A stretch of DNA of 64,000 bases from Desmodus rotundus. Its lineage: Eukaryota; Chordata; Mammalia; Chiroptera; Phyllostomidae. The position numbers were made by a program, and so were the translations under genes. The notes beneath the pieces are model-generated. The model was not told where the DNA came from. It was given only the letters and a program-made list of their open reading frames with translations, and searched no databases. The DNA is taken from the NCBI RefSeq assembly GCF_022682495.2, contig NW_026527298.1, positions 1 to 64,000 on the forward strand. Direction: 5' to 3'. Numbering within the stretch: position 1 is the stretch's first letter; each line of letters starts with the position of its first letter. This document shows positions 23,095-35,670 of this stretch, piece by piece.

Positions 23095-23479
23095 GGGTGA
23101 ATGGAGTTTAGTATATACATGTAGTAGAATACTACTCAGCAATAGAAAAGAAATGAAGTACTGATACATTTTATGAAGTGGATCCAGTACACCATGTGAA
23201 AAAATCCAGACTGAAAAGCTTCATACTATATGCTTCTGTTATATAAAATTACAGAAAAGAAAAAATAGTAGGAACAGAAAATGGATGTGTGGTACCCAGG
23301 ATTGGGAGTAAGAAGAGAATTTGACCACAAAGGGTATGGAAGACGGAATTTGAGGGTGTGATATAACTCTTCTGTATCTTGATTGTAATCATAATTACAC
23401 AACTTTATGCACTTACCAAAACTCCTAAAACTGTATGCCAAAAAAATGGATTTTACTGTATGTAAATTTTAAAATAAAT

Positions 23480-23945
23480 TTTAGATTACATAGGCAGCAT
23501 GCATTATTTTTCTGTTGACCAATATGTGCTCTAGAAGAAATATAACAAAGAAGCCAATATGTGTCATATTTTCTCAGGACAGAGAGCAATATATAAAACT
23601 TTCACAGTACATCATGCTTTTATTTCCTCCCTTTTTCATACATTATAGAAGTTAAATATGGGCAAAGGAATGGCTCAGGCTTATAGTAGATTGTCCTAAG
23701 AATATTACTTTAAGTTTTATAAAACATGTATTCTTTCAGATAAAGAGGAATATCACAGAGTGAATGTATTTACCAAGACACCAAAACTGCATGTTTATAT
23801 GTTCCAATTTATGTAAAGTTGTACTCATTCATTCATTCATTATTTACTGTGTATTCATTCTGTTTCAGGCACTGGGGATTTGGCAGTGAATAAGATACAT
23901 TCTAGTAAGAGGCTCAGGAGAAGGAAATTAATGCAAATTAACACA
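23480..23945. other. Intergenic; short ancient-repeat remnant
   Basis: An ATTC microsatellite of about five units (23,826-23,845) leads into 'gtttcaggcactggggattt', a phrase common in ancient L2/MIR-type repeats (about 23,820-23,930). Nothing else is recognised. Confidence 0.5.
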
Positions 23946-23947
23946 TA

Positions 23948-25043
23948 AACAGGACTCTGGTCAAGATGGAAGCATAGATAGATATACTTTGCCTCCTCTC
24001 ACAACCAAAAGAAGGACAACAGCAAATTCAAAAACAAAAAATAACCAGAACTGCCAGAAAATCAAACTGTATGGAAGTCCAACAACCAAGGAGCTAAAAA
24101 TGAAATTCATTCAGACCGGTAGATGGAGTGGAGACAGGCAACCGGGGTGAAAAGGACACACAGCAAGGCAGCAGCTGGAGGACCAGGAGGGCAAGGTGGC
24201 AGCCGGTGGTTCCATATTTGCATGCGGATAAACGAGGAGGGACAACTGGAGAGTGAGACAGACAACACAACCCAGGGTCGTGGCATGGGAAAGAAGCCTC
24301 AAAACTTCTGGCTGTAAAAAGCTGTGGAGGTTGCAGTGGTGGGAGAAACTCCCAGCCTCACAGGAGAGTTCACTGGAGAGATCCATGGCATCCTAGATGT
24401 ACACAAACCTACCCACCTGGGAATTAGCACCAGAAGGGCCCGATTTGCCTGTGGGTAGTGGAGAAATTGACTGAAAGCCAGCCAAGAGGCATTGGAAGCA
24501 GCATTGTTCCCTCTCTGAACTCTCCGCCACACAGAGTGGTTGCCCCGCCCTGGCAAATACCTAAGGCTCTGCCCCTTACAAGATAAAAAGTGCACCAAGA
24601 CAAAGAAATATGGCCCAAATGAAAGAACAGATCAAACCCCCCTCCCAAATAGAACTAAGTGATGAAGAGATAGCCAACCTACCAGATGCAGAGTTCAAAA
24701 CACTGGTAATCAGGATGCTCACAGAAATGGTTGAGTATGGTTGCAAAATAGAGGAAAAAGTGAAGGATATGCAAAGTGAAATAACCAGGACTCAAATCCA
24801 TTATTTGGAACAGAAGGAAGAAATAAACATTCAACCAGAACAGAATGAAGAAACGGGGAGGGTAAGAATAGTATAGAAAATGGAGAAGCCAAAGAACTTA
24901 TATGTACGATCCATGGACATGAACAAAGGGTGAGGGGAGAATGCTGGTGGGAGGGGGGGGGTGCAGTGTGGAGGGGAATACAGGGGAGGAAAAAAATGGG
25001 ACAACTGTAATAGCATAATCAATAAAATATACTTAAAAAAACA
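23948..25043 (+). mobile_element. HAL1-like element with large internal deletion
   Basis: Head near 23,955 ('actctggtcaagatggaagc'), 5' UTR to 24,609, then ORF1 from ATG 24,610. The frame is open for about 75 ORF1 codons (MAQMKEQIKP to EQNEETG) and then jumps directly at about 24,855 into the 3' UTR, removing most of the RRM and all of the carboxy-terminal domain. The 3' end is the AT-rich tail at 25,015-25,043. Confidence 0.75.
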
Positions 25044-25104
25044 TAAACAAAAACTTGCAGTAGAAGAATGAAAGGGCAGCCAAAAGAACACCTCTTGGAA
25101 GAAA

Positions 25105-27671
25105 CTCTGCCAGATGGTGGTTTAAGTTTCTAATGCTTGTCCCCTCCCAGAAATATGAATTTGAACAGCTAACCACACATGAAAAATATCTTCACAAGAC
25201 CTAAGGATTCCAAGTAAGATATTACAGCACCTGGGTGTGGCAGAAAAATAAAAAAAGATGCACTGAGGTGAGTATGAAAGAGAGTTTTACATCACCTCCT
25301 TCATCTCAGGAGCCCACGGCACAGAGAGACACACTCTCCATGGAGGGGCGAAAGTGAAGTGAGTGCTTAACTTTCCCATGGACCCCAGCACTGGCCTGCA
25401 TCAAGCTGGCTCCCACAAACTCCCAGCCTGCCCCACAACTGCATGTCCTCTGTACCATGAATCTAGGCACAACCCACAGACTAAGATCCCAAGGCCTCCA
25501 GGCGCAAGCCCACCCATGGGACACGACAGATGGCCCACCCAGACTCTCTCTCCAAGGGCTGACAGGTGATGGGATTTTCTAAGTCAGTCTGTGAAGACCT
25601 GAAGAGGTGCCTACTCCTCCAGTGGCATACCGGGAGAGGCTAAAGGATCTGGCAGTGGGGCAAACAGAAGCCATTGTCCATTTTCTGAGTCCTCTCACCA
25701 CAGACCCACAGAACCAGCAGGCTGGTGCCATATTTGAGACTCCATCAACCTGGCTAACACTTTTGACCCACATTGGAAATCCCCAGAGACTCTGCCCCAC
25801 CCAACTTACAGGCCCACTCAAGGTGCTTTTCCATATGAATAACTGGTCTTGGCTCAGGCTTCAAAGCTTCCTAAATCTTATCACACAAGCAACAGCTGGC
25901 CTCAGTGAGCCCCAGGCAGGGCATTAGCAGCAGCCAGAGTAGTTTCACAGCTGTACTTCCTCTGGGAATCTCCAAGCCCAGCACAAACTGCAGATTGCTC
26001 TTGCAGGTGGCCCCAGGCAAAACACAGGTGGGAGTGGACCTTGGCTGGCACCACCCAGGAAACCCCAGAGCAGGCGCACCTAGTGAGTGGCTACAGACCT
26101 CGATAGGCCACCACCACCCTGCCCCTGCACTGCTGATCCTCCACAGAGGGCAACGATTGGTGGTCAGTGGTCACCGCCAGTCCTTGCAGCTGACTGACCT
26201 GATAAATCCCTCCGACTGATCTGCCAACAGCAATCAAGGCTCAACTACAGTAAGAGGGTGTACTCAGCCCACATGAAGGGCACACCTAGAGTATTCAGCT
26301 TGGATGATAGGGGAGGCTGTTCCATTGGACCTTATAGGACACCTACTACATTAGGGCATGTTACCAAGACAGGTAGTCATAGCATCTCTACTACACAGAA
26401 ACAAACACAGGGAGCTGCCAAAACAAGGAGACAAAGAAACATGGCCCAAATGAAAGAACAGATCAAAACTCCAGTAAAAGAACTAAACAAAATGGAGATA
26501 AGCAATCTATCAGATCCAGAGACCAAAACACTGGTTATAAGGTTACTCAAGGTTGAGGACCTCAACAGTATAGAAAAAGATCCATTCAGAAATGAAGGAT
26601 TCACTAATTAAATTAATAAAATATTTATGGGGAAACAACAGTATAGTGGATGAAGCTGAGAATGAAATCAATGATTTGAAACATAAGGAAGCAAAACAAC
26701 ACTAATCAAAACAACAAGAAGGAAAAAGAATTTTAAAAATGAGGATAGTGTAAGGAGCCTCTGGGACAACTTCAAGCATTCCGATATTCTCATCATAAGG
26801 GTACCGGAAGGAGATGAACAAGAAATTGGAAACCTATTTGAAAAAATAATGACAGAAAACTTCCCTAACTTGGTGAAGGAAACACACGCAAGCCCAGGAA
26901 GCACAGAGAGTCCCAAACAAGATGGATGCAAAAAGGCTCACTCCAAGACACATCATAATTAAAATGCCAAAGGTTAAAGATAAAGAGAGAATCTTAAAAG
27001 CAGCAAGAGAAAAGCAGTGAGTTACTTACAGGGGAGTTCCCATAAGACCTGATTTCTCAAAAGAAACTTTTCAGGCTAGAAGGTATTGGCAAGGAATATT
27101 CAAAGTCATGAAAAGCAGGGTCCTACAGCCAAGACTGCTCTACCCAGCAAAAATATCATTTAGAACCAAAGGGCAGATAAAGTGCTATCCAGACAAGGAA
27201 AAGCTAAAGAAGTTCATCATTACCAAACCATTACTATAAGAAATCTTAAAGGGACTTTTTTACAAAAAAGAAGAATATCAAATCTATCAAAATAAAATGG
27301 TAAAAAATACACATCTATCAACAATTGAATCTAAAAAACATACTAAGAAAACAGGAAGAACAGAGACAGAATCATGGATACAGAGAATATTTTGATGGTT
27401 GCCACATGGGAAGGGGGTAGAAGAGAATGGTGAAGAGGTGAGATTAAGAAGTACAAATAGGTAGTTACAGAATAGCCATGGGGATGTAAATTAAAGTACA
27501 GAGTAGGAAATGGAGTAGCCAAGAACTTATATGCATGACACATGGACACGAACAATTATGTGGGGATTGCCTGAGTATGTGGTGGGTGCTGTCTGGAGGA
27601 GGGAAGAGGGCGGAAACTGGGAGAATTCTAATAGCATAATCAATAATATACATACATATTTTTAAAAAGCA
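25105..27671 (+). mobile_element. Long-5'UTR L1/HAL1-like element crossing the duplication offset
   Basis: A 5' UTR of about 1.3 kb, the same family as at 16,900-17,640, precedes ORF1 at ATG 26,441 (MAQMKEQIKTPVKELNKMEI). ORF1 is broken after about 55 codons. RRM and carboxy-terminal phrases continue to about 27,235, then a short 3' UTR ends near 27,671. There is no ORF2. Its last 745 bp are what the window start shows as copy 1. Confidence 0.7.
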
Positions 27672-27820
27672 AATTAGACACAAGCCTTAAATTAATGTAT
27701 TTCTTGTATTTAACCTTAATCATCTTGAAAACTATTTTTAAATATAAAACTCTAAACACTTTTGTGACTTATTCTTGCACAAATAAGCCACAATGTGATA
27801 GTTTGCTTAAAACTGTATTT

Positions 27821-27911
27821 TCTTCAGTTGGAGACAATGAGGAGAAGTGGATTAAATGAGATAATACTTGGTGCCACATCTGGCACAGGATGGGCGCTGA
27901 GTGTGTTGTCC
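27821..27911 (+). repeat. MIR SINE fragment (copy 2)
   Basis: Identical duplicate of 895-985. Confidence 0.6.
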
Positions 27912-28115
27912 TTACCACTGCGATTCTTGGCATTTGCTGAGTGAGTAACAGATAGGGCTGTTGTGGATTTGGAATCTGTGACCCAGCAGCCTCTTCACCT
28001 TTCCACCTCCAGCTCCTAGACAGTGCCTGCTATACCAGCACCTCCCCCTCACAGGACAACCACTCACCCCTACCTGGTGACTCACTTTGAATCTACCTTA
28101 TGCAACTTGGGTACA

Positions 28116-28756
28116 TCCAGAGGCTGTAAAGTACAGCATAGGGAATAGAGTCAATAACATTGTAACAACTATGCATGGTGCCAGGTGGGTACTAGACTTA
28201 CTGGGGAGATCACGTCATAAGTTACATAAATGTTTAACCACTATGGTGTATGCCTGAAAGTGATATAATATTGAATGTCAACTGTAAATGCAAGATTTTA
28301 ATAAAACAACTCCTAACTCTAGAAAATAAGAACTTACATAAATCAATTAATGTGATACACCACACTAACAGAAAGATAAAATATGTATGATAAAAATACC
28401 TTACATATTTTATACACCTTTTCATAATAAAAACTCTCAACAACCTTGGTATAGAAGCTGTGTACCTAAACAAAGTAATGGCCATATATGACTATCCCAT
28501 AGCTAATATCATAAATGTAGAAAGATTTTCCTCTAAGTTCAAGAAGAGAAGATGCCCAATAATCTCATCATTTCTATGTAACATAGTACTAGAAGTCCTA
28601 ACCAGAGCAATTAAGAAGGAAAAAGAAATAAGTGTTAACTAACCCTATTGTGATAATCATTTTACAATGAATTGAAATATATGTGTATCAAATTATCATT
28701 TTGTACACCTTAAACTTACAATGTTACATGTCATTATATCTCAACAAAGCTGTGGT
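28116..28756 (+). mobile_element. Old L1M fragments (copy 2)
   Basis: Identical duplicate of 1,190-1,830: two 3' UTR pieces around a decayed ORF2 RT piece. Confidence 0.65.
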
Positions 28757-29523
28757 GAAACTTGACTTGTGATAATCCTTAAATATTATAAAGTAGCCTG
28801 TCACAAAATGTGGGGGAAGGCAAAGAGAACAGTAAATGTTGTTGCATATGTTTATTTATTTATGTTTATTTGCATTCAAGAATGTCTGAAAGAAAAAGTA
28901 TACCTAAGTAGAAAGTCTTATTTTTATGGGAGTGGATTTAGGGTTGTGTCCCTTATCTTTTCCTGGGTAACCAGAGAACAACATCTCATTCAACAGTAAG
29001 TATATATTTAACTAATGTTTCTGGGGGTTGGCTAGTGTAGGCTTAGCTTGGCTGAGTGGCTCCACTCTCCATGCCTCTTATCTTCCTCTTGTCTATATCC
29101 TAACCTAGTTCTGTTCTCGCAGTGATGGCAGGGGGGTAAGAGTGAAAGACAAATTGTACAAGTGCTTTTTTTATGGCTGTGGTTTCTCCACATCCATTAC
29201 TCAAAGCAGGTCAAAGGGCCATGGCCAAAATCAAGGTGTGAAGATATACACACTGTCCATGGGGATTGTGAAGAGGACAAAGCAAATACTTCTAAACAGT
29301 AATGTAATTGTATATAAAGGTGACTTTTACTTTTTTCTATATACTTTTCTGTGATTCTTATTATTCATTTTAATAACCAGTGTATATGATTTTAGCATCA
29401 GAAAAAATAATAAAGCCACCATTTGGGTTTACAACAAAGGAGAAGAGACAATATCTATTATTTTCCTGTGTTCGCTCTGCCAAAGTGAGACCAGGAACAG
29501 ATTGTAGTATTGACCAGTAACTG

Positions 29524-31264
29524 TTTTTTTAAGTGCATTTTATTGATTATGCTATTATAGTTTTCCCAATTTTCCCCCTTTATCTCCCCTCCACCCTGCA
29601 CCCCAAACCCTCTAGCATTCCCGCCACTTAGTTCATGTCAATGGGATGTACATATAAGTTTCCTATACCATTCTTAACCTCTCCCCGTCTATTTTATCCC
29701 TACCAATTGTTCTTCTTATTCCCTGTATCTTCCCCCCATTCCTCCCCTCTACCTCCCCACTGAAAACCCTCCATGTGATCTCCATTTCTCTGATTCTGTT
29801 CCTGTTCTAGTTGTTTGCTTCGTTTTTGTTGTTTTTCTTTATTTTAGGTTCAGTTGATAGTTGTTAGTTTGTTGTCATTTTTATGTTTGTAGTTTTTAAT
29901 CTTCTTCTATTTCTTAGATAATTACCTTTAACATTTCATGTAATAATGGCTTGGTGATGATGACCAAGTCCTTTAACTTCACCTTATCTGGGAAGCACTT
30001 TATCTGCCCTTCCAATCTAAATGGAAGGGCAGCTTCCATTATAAATGGATAGCTTTGCTGGATAGAGTCATCTTGGATGTAGGTCCTTGCCTTTCATGAC
30101 TTCAAATACTTCTTTCCAGCCCCTCCTTGCCTGCAAGGTTGCTTTTGAGAAATCAGCTGATAGTCTTATGGGCACTCCTTTGTAGGCAACTCTCTCCTTT
30201 CCTTTTGCTGCTTTTAAGATTCTCTCCTTATCTTTAATCTTGGGTAATGTAATTATGATGTGCCTTGTTGTGTTTCTCTTTGGTTGCAACTTCTTTGGGA
30301 CTGTCTGGGCTTTCTGGACTTCCTGGAAGTCTGTTTCCTTCACCAGAATGGGGAAGTTTTCCTTCATTATTTGTTCACATAAGTTTTCAATTTCTTGCTG
30401 TTGCTCTTCTCCTTCTGGCACCCCGATAATTTGGATATTGGAATGTTTAAATTTGTTACAGAGGTTCCTAAGCCTCTCCTCATTTTCTTGAATTCTTGTT
30501 TCTTCATTCAGTTCCAGTTGGATGTTTATTTCTTCCTTTTGTTCCAAATCGTTGTTCTGAGTCCTGGTTTCCTTCCTGTCACTGTTGGTTCCCTGAATAT
30601 TTTATTTCACTTTGGATGTGCTTCATTTGTTCCTTCATTTTGTGACCAAGCTCAATCAGTTCTGTGAACATCCTGTTTAGAACTCTCCATCAGATAGGTT
30701 GGCTATCTCCTCATCGCTTAGCTCTTTCTCTGGAGTTTTGCTCTGTTCTTTCATTTGGGCCATATTTCTTTGTCTCAGCACAACTGTTAAGTTGTAAGAG
30801 GGCAGGGTCTTAGGTATTCACCAGGGCAGGGCAACCCTCTTTGTTGCATTGTTGTGCTGTCTGTGGGGGAGGGGGCAGAGAGGGAACAATGCAGCTCGCT
30901 TGCTCAGCTCTAGCCCCAGTTTCCAATGAACTCTCAAGTGACACTGGGAGTTTCTCCCACCATGGCAACGCCCACCATAGTCCATAGTCAGCTCTGAGTC
31001 TCAGTTTCCCAGTCAGGCAGACCCACTTGAGAGGTCTATGCCTTGCAGTGGGTCCTCTCCATCTGCCCGTCTCCCTTGTCTCCCTTCTACCAGTCTGGTT
31101 GGTCTGGTCGACTGTTTCTTTAATTCCTTGGCTGTTGGAGTTCCATGGGGTTTGATTTTCTGGCACTTCTGGTGGTTTGTTGTTTTTTAGATTGGTTGTT
31201 ATCCTCCTTTTGGGTGTGTAAGGAAGCGAAGGGTTTCTACCTATGCCTCCATCTTGGCCAGAAC
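29524..31264 (-). mobile_element. Full-length HAL1-like element (copy 2)
   Basis: Identical duplicate of 2,598-4,338, including its 159-codon ORF1 remnant (30,068-30,547) and the aged target duplication. Confidence 0.8.
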
Positions 31265-31767
31265 TTGACCACTAGATGTTAATATGAACATTAGAGTAAA
31301 GCTGAAGAAGAGCAGCAAAAGAATCATAGTACCGAAATATAATGTAAAAAATGTTCCTTTTATAGGTGAGATCATATCTGTGAAAATTTGCCTTTAAAAA
31401 GTTCCTGATCAATTTGAAGTCCACATGAAAAACAGATGTACACTGTTTAACTTAACTGACTGAGAATCAGAACTATATATGAACTGAAACCAGAAATATT
31501 ATTAGGAGAGAATGCAAAAAGACAAAGTCAGAAATAAAAAGGAAAGATAAATTGAAATACATGACAGAAGAAGCACTAAGAATTGTTAAAAACAGGCGAG
31601 AGGCCAAAGTAAAGGTGACAAAAGCAGGGTTAGAATCCTGAATGAGGTTCTTCAACAACTGCAGAGAAGGAGAACTATTTTAATGGTCAATGTAAGGAGA
31701 CAGAAGAGAACAACACAAAAGGAGGAACACAAGCTATCTAGAAGAAGATTCAAAAAATAAAGGAGAA

Positions 31768-32538
31768 GTCTATAGGGTTTACTATGTATACTATCTTGTC
31801 GTCTAGAAACAGTGACAGTTTTACTTCCTCCTTTCTAACTTGTATACATTTTATTTCTTTTTCTTGTCTGATCGGGGTGGCTAGGGCTTCCAATACTATG
31901 TTAAATAGAAGTGGTGAAACCACTGAGGAAAACAGTGTGGAATTTCCTCAGAAAACTAAAAATGGAAATACCTTTTGACCCAGCAATTCTTCTGCTGGGA
32001 TTATACCCCAAGAATCCTGAAACACCAATTTAAAAGAACCTATGCACTCACAGTTCATAGCAGCACAATTTACAATAACCAAGTTCTGGAAGCAACCTAC
32101 GTGCCCATCAGTAAATGAATGGATCAAAAAACTATGGTACATTTACATATAGCAGAAACAAAGAAGGAGCTCCTACCCTTCATGACAGCATAGATAGAAC
32201 TGGAGAGAATTATACTAAGTGAAATAAGCCAGGCCGTGAAAGACAAATACCATATGATCTCACCTATAAGTGGAACCTAATCAACAAAACAAAAAAACAA
32301 AGAAAGAAACAAAATATAACCAGAGACGTGGAAATAAAGAACAAATTAACAGTAACCAGAGGGCAGAGGGGAGAGGGATAATGGGGGTGGGGAAATTGGA
32401 AGAGGTGAGGAACATATAAAAAGGACCGATGGAAAAAGCCAAAGGGGGGTAGAATCGGGAGTGGGAAGTGAGGATGGGTGGAGGGAGTGGTGGGGGAAAA
32501 TGAAGACAACTGTACTTGAGCAACAATAAAAAAAAATG
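31768..32538 (+). mobile_element. L1 with 5' inversion (copy 2)
   Basis: Identical duplicate of 4,842-5,612, with AAGGAGAA flanks. Confidence 0.8.
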
Positions 32539-32645
32539 AAGGAGAAATTCAAACCTAGATGAGGAATGCTGAATGACCGAAAACAAAGCTCATTATCTCC
32601 TCCTATACAGGAGAAAACAAAGAGAAGGTGGAAACAGGATAGTGA

Positions 32646-34211
32646 ATTATTATTTAAAAAAAGAGGAAAAAGGATGACAGATATCTTTGAAGAAGATTCC
32701 TATGAGGAGGAAACAGATTTTTTAAAATGTGAAGTGAAATCTTCCCTGAAAGTATAGGGAAGAAATGAATCACCAGGGGTAGGTGGGATACTGAGAGAAT
32801 TATTTCAAGCCACAGAGACTAAATCCGTCAAGATCCTGACAAGAATAGGTCAATAACTATGAAAAACAAAACCATGGCCTACAAACTGGAAATGTTTAAT
32901 ATACAGTCCAATTTCCAAGAAAGGAGAGGCCAAGGAGTGCAGTTACTGTAGGACCATTGCTCTAACTTCTCACACAAGTAAGCAATGTTCAAGGTGGTGC
33001 GACAAAGGCTTCTGCCTGAGAGGGAGCAAGGAATGGCAGATGTTCAAGCCGGACTCAGAAAAGGAAGAGGTGCTCAAGAACTAATTACAAACACTTGTTG
33101 GACACTGGAGTGCTCCAAAGAATTTGAAAAAAATTGTCTATGTTTTATAGACTAGTAAAGCCTTTGTGTGGATCATGAACAGCTATGAGTTGGGTGTGCC
33201 TCAAAGAAATGGGTGTGCCTCTCCCCTTATGGAGGCTGTAGAGAGGAGGCAGACAGAATATGGAGAGACAGAATGGTTTCCTCTAGGCAAAGGCATCAGA
33301 CAAAGTGTGTTTTTTCTCCCTGTTTATTTAATCTGAACCCAGAACTGATATACTTTATGAAAAACTGAGCTAGACTCAGAGGAAGGAGAAGTGAAAATTA
33401 GAAGAAATACCAGTTACTTAAGATATGAAGATGATGTACTTAACTGGCAGTGCTCTGAAATGACTTCTAATGAAAGTGAAGCAGAAAGTGTCAAAGCAGG
33501 ACTACAGCTGAACACCAAGAAAACAAAACCATGACCACAGAAGAAGTACACAACTTCAACACAGACAACGAAGACATTTAAATTGCTCACGATTTTGCTT
33601 ACCTTGGCTCAGTCACCCATTCAAATCGAGACAGCAGCCAAGAAATGTCAGCCTTTCCAGAGAAGGCTGAAACTCAAAAGGGCAGCAATGGGAGAATTAG
33701 GGAGAGATCACTAAGAGCAAAGATGTGTCACTAAAAACCAAAGTTAAGGTCACACACACCCTCACATTCCCAATTGCGATGTATGGATGTGGAAGTCAGA
33801 CAGTGAAGAAAGTTGATGAGAACAAAATTGCTTCCTTTGAAATAATGTGTCAGAGGAGAGCTCTACCGCTACCCTGGATCACAGGAAAAACAAGCAAACG
33901 GGTCCTGGAGCAAGTTAAGCCTGAAATGTTGCTACAGGCCAAAATGACAAAACTGAAGCTGTCCTACCTCAGGCACATCATGAGAAGGCGGGCTCTTTGG
34001 AAAAGACAATAAAGCTGGGGGCGGGGGGAGGGAGAAAGATGTATCAGGAAAAGAGGATGAGCAAATATGGGGATGGATTGATTTCACAAAAGAAGCCAGA
34101 GGCACGAGTCTCCAGCAGCTGAGCAGGGCTGCTGAGGACAGGATGCAGTGAACATCACTCATTCACAGGGTCACAGGAGTCTTAGCTGACTCAACAGCAC
34201 ATAACACACAC
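32646..34211 (+). mobile_element. Decayed RTE/BovB-like LINE (copy 2)
   Basis: Identical duplicate of 5,720-7,285, with the same stops and frameshifts. This shows the decay preceded the duplication. Confidence 0.7.
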
Positions 34212-34235
34212 ACATTATTGTTCTGTTTTTAAATG

Positions 34236-34396
34236 GTTAATCTTTCTAGAAACAAAGATTGCCATAACAAATTACCACAAACTGGGTCAAAAATATATTC
34301 TCTCACAGCTCTGCAGGCCAGAAGTCTGAAATCAAGTCATCAGAACTGGACTGTCTCCCAGGGCCATCATCCAAGCCACTATACTTATAATACACA
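34236..34396 (+). repeat. Old mammalian interspersed repeat fragment (copy 2)
   Basis: Identical duplicate of 7,310-7,470. Confidence 0.45.
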
Positions 34397-34615
34397 CAAA
34401 GGAGTGTATAAAATATGTATGAATTGTTTCAAGAAAAGAAAATGAACACTCACCACTTGGCCTAAGAAATAAAACATTATGAATACTGGAGAAGCCCACT
34501 TTGTCCATCCCTTTCTAAGCTTCTCCCCTGTTTATTCTCTCCCAGAAACAATTCCCCTTCTCCATTTTTTATTTATCAATCTCTCGCTTTTTTTCATAGT
34601 TTTACCAAATATAAA

Positions 34616-35236
34616 TCATCCTTAAACAATACAGTGTTATATTACATTAGTTTTGCCTGTTTTAAGCTTTATAAAAATAGAATCACACCATATGTATTCT
34701 TCTGTGATTTGGGTTTTTTCCACTTAGTATTATGTTTCTGCAATTATCCATGTTGATGCACGTGGCTATAATTCACTTTAATTCATGGATGAATATGTCA
34801 TGTGAATGAATCCAGTTTATGGAAACACTACAGTCTATTTACTCATTCTATTGTTGATGGACATTTGGGGTTGTTTCATGATATTTTTATGTCTCCTGGT
34901 GTAAACTTGCAAGAACATCTTTAAGGTATACACATTTAGAAGGGATATTGTTGAGTCAAATTAGCTCAGTAAAGACAAGCTTTTCCAACCATATCACACA
35001 ATTTATAGTTTCTACTGTTGGTGTAAAGAGGTATGCATCCTCTCTATCAGTTGCTATTATCAGATACTTTTAGATGTTGCTGATTTGGTGGGTATCAGAA
35101 TGGTGTCTCAATTTGATTATAATTTGCATTTCCCTGATTGCTAATGAAGTTAAATATTTTCACATGTTATTGGTCATTTATATTTTCTTTTCTGTGAAAT
35201 GATAATTTGTGGTTTTTGCCCATTTTAACCCTGGCT
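34616..35236 (-). mobile_element. Old L1M fragment, antisense (copy 2)
   Basis: Identical duplicate of 7,690-8,310. Confidence 0.55.
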
Positions 35237-35268
35237 TGTCTTTTTTGTTATTAATATTTTCCCCAAGG

Positions 35269-35391
35269 TCATGTTATTTTTTACTGTTGTTCAAGTACAG
35301 TTGTCTCCATTTTCCCCCACACACTCCTTCACACACACGCATTCCCACGACTCAACCTCAGTCCTATTCCCCTTTGTGTTTGCCCATATGT
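35269..35391 (-). mobile_element. L1 3' end fragment (copy 2)
   Basis: Identical duplicate of 8,343-8,465. Confidence 0.65.
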
Positions 35392-35670
35392 TAAACATTT
35401 TATTATTGATTTTGAAGAGTCTTATAATTAGATTTTTTAATACTTAACTTTACGCCATCCAGGGGCTGTTTCTCTCTCACACCCTGACTTCTTTCTACCC
35501 ATCTCCTTGAGATCAACAGAAAAGACATAAAGACAGAGAGAGATAAAATGACATTGCTAATCCTCAAATTACAGGGAGTACATTTATATTTTTATAAGAT
35601 TCCAAGGTCCAAACTCTCTGACTTTCCTTAAAACCAAGGCTGACTCAGAGTTGAAATATGGCACAGAAAC

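Larger units (their letters stand above)
21640..23475 (+). mobile_element. Old L1M 3' region carrying two nested insertions
   Basis: L1M ORF2-end/3' UTR wording is read in three pieces: 21,640-21,771, 22,047-22,141 ('caattgatgaatggacttta') and 23,095-23,475 ('tactactcagcaatagaaaa' onward). A SINE and a younger L1 separate the pieces, so this is the oldest layer. It is decayed throughout. Confidence 0.6.

Noticed and set aside
26927..26927. Duplication breakpoint at 26,927
   Set aside because: The sequence crosses this point inside a continuous ORF1 element; the position only mirrors the arbitrary start of the window.
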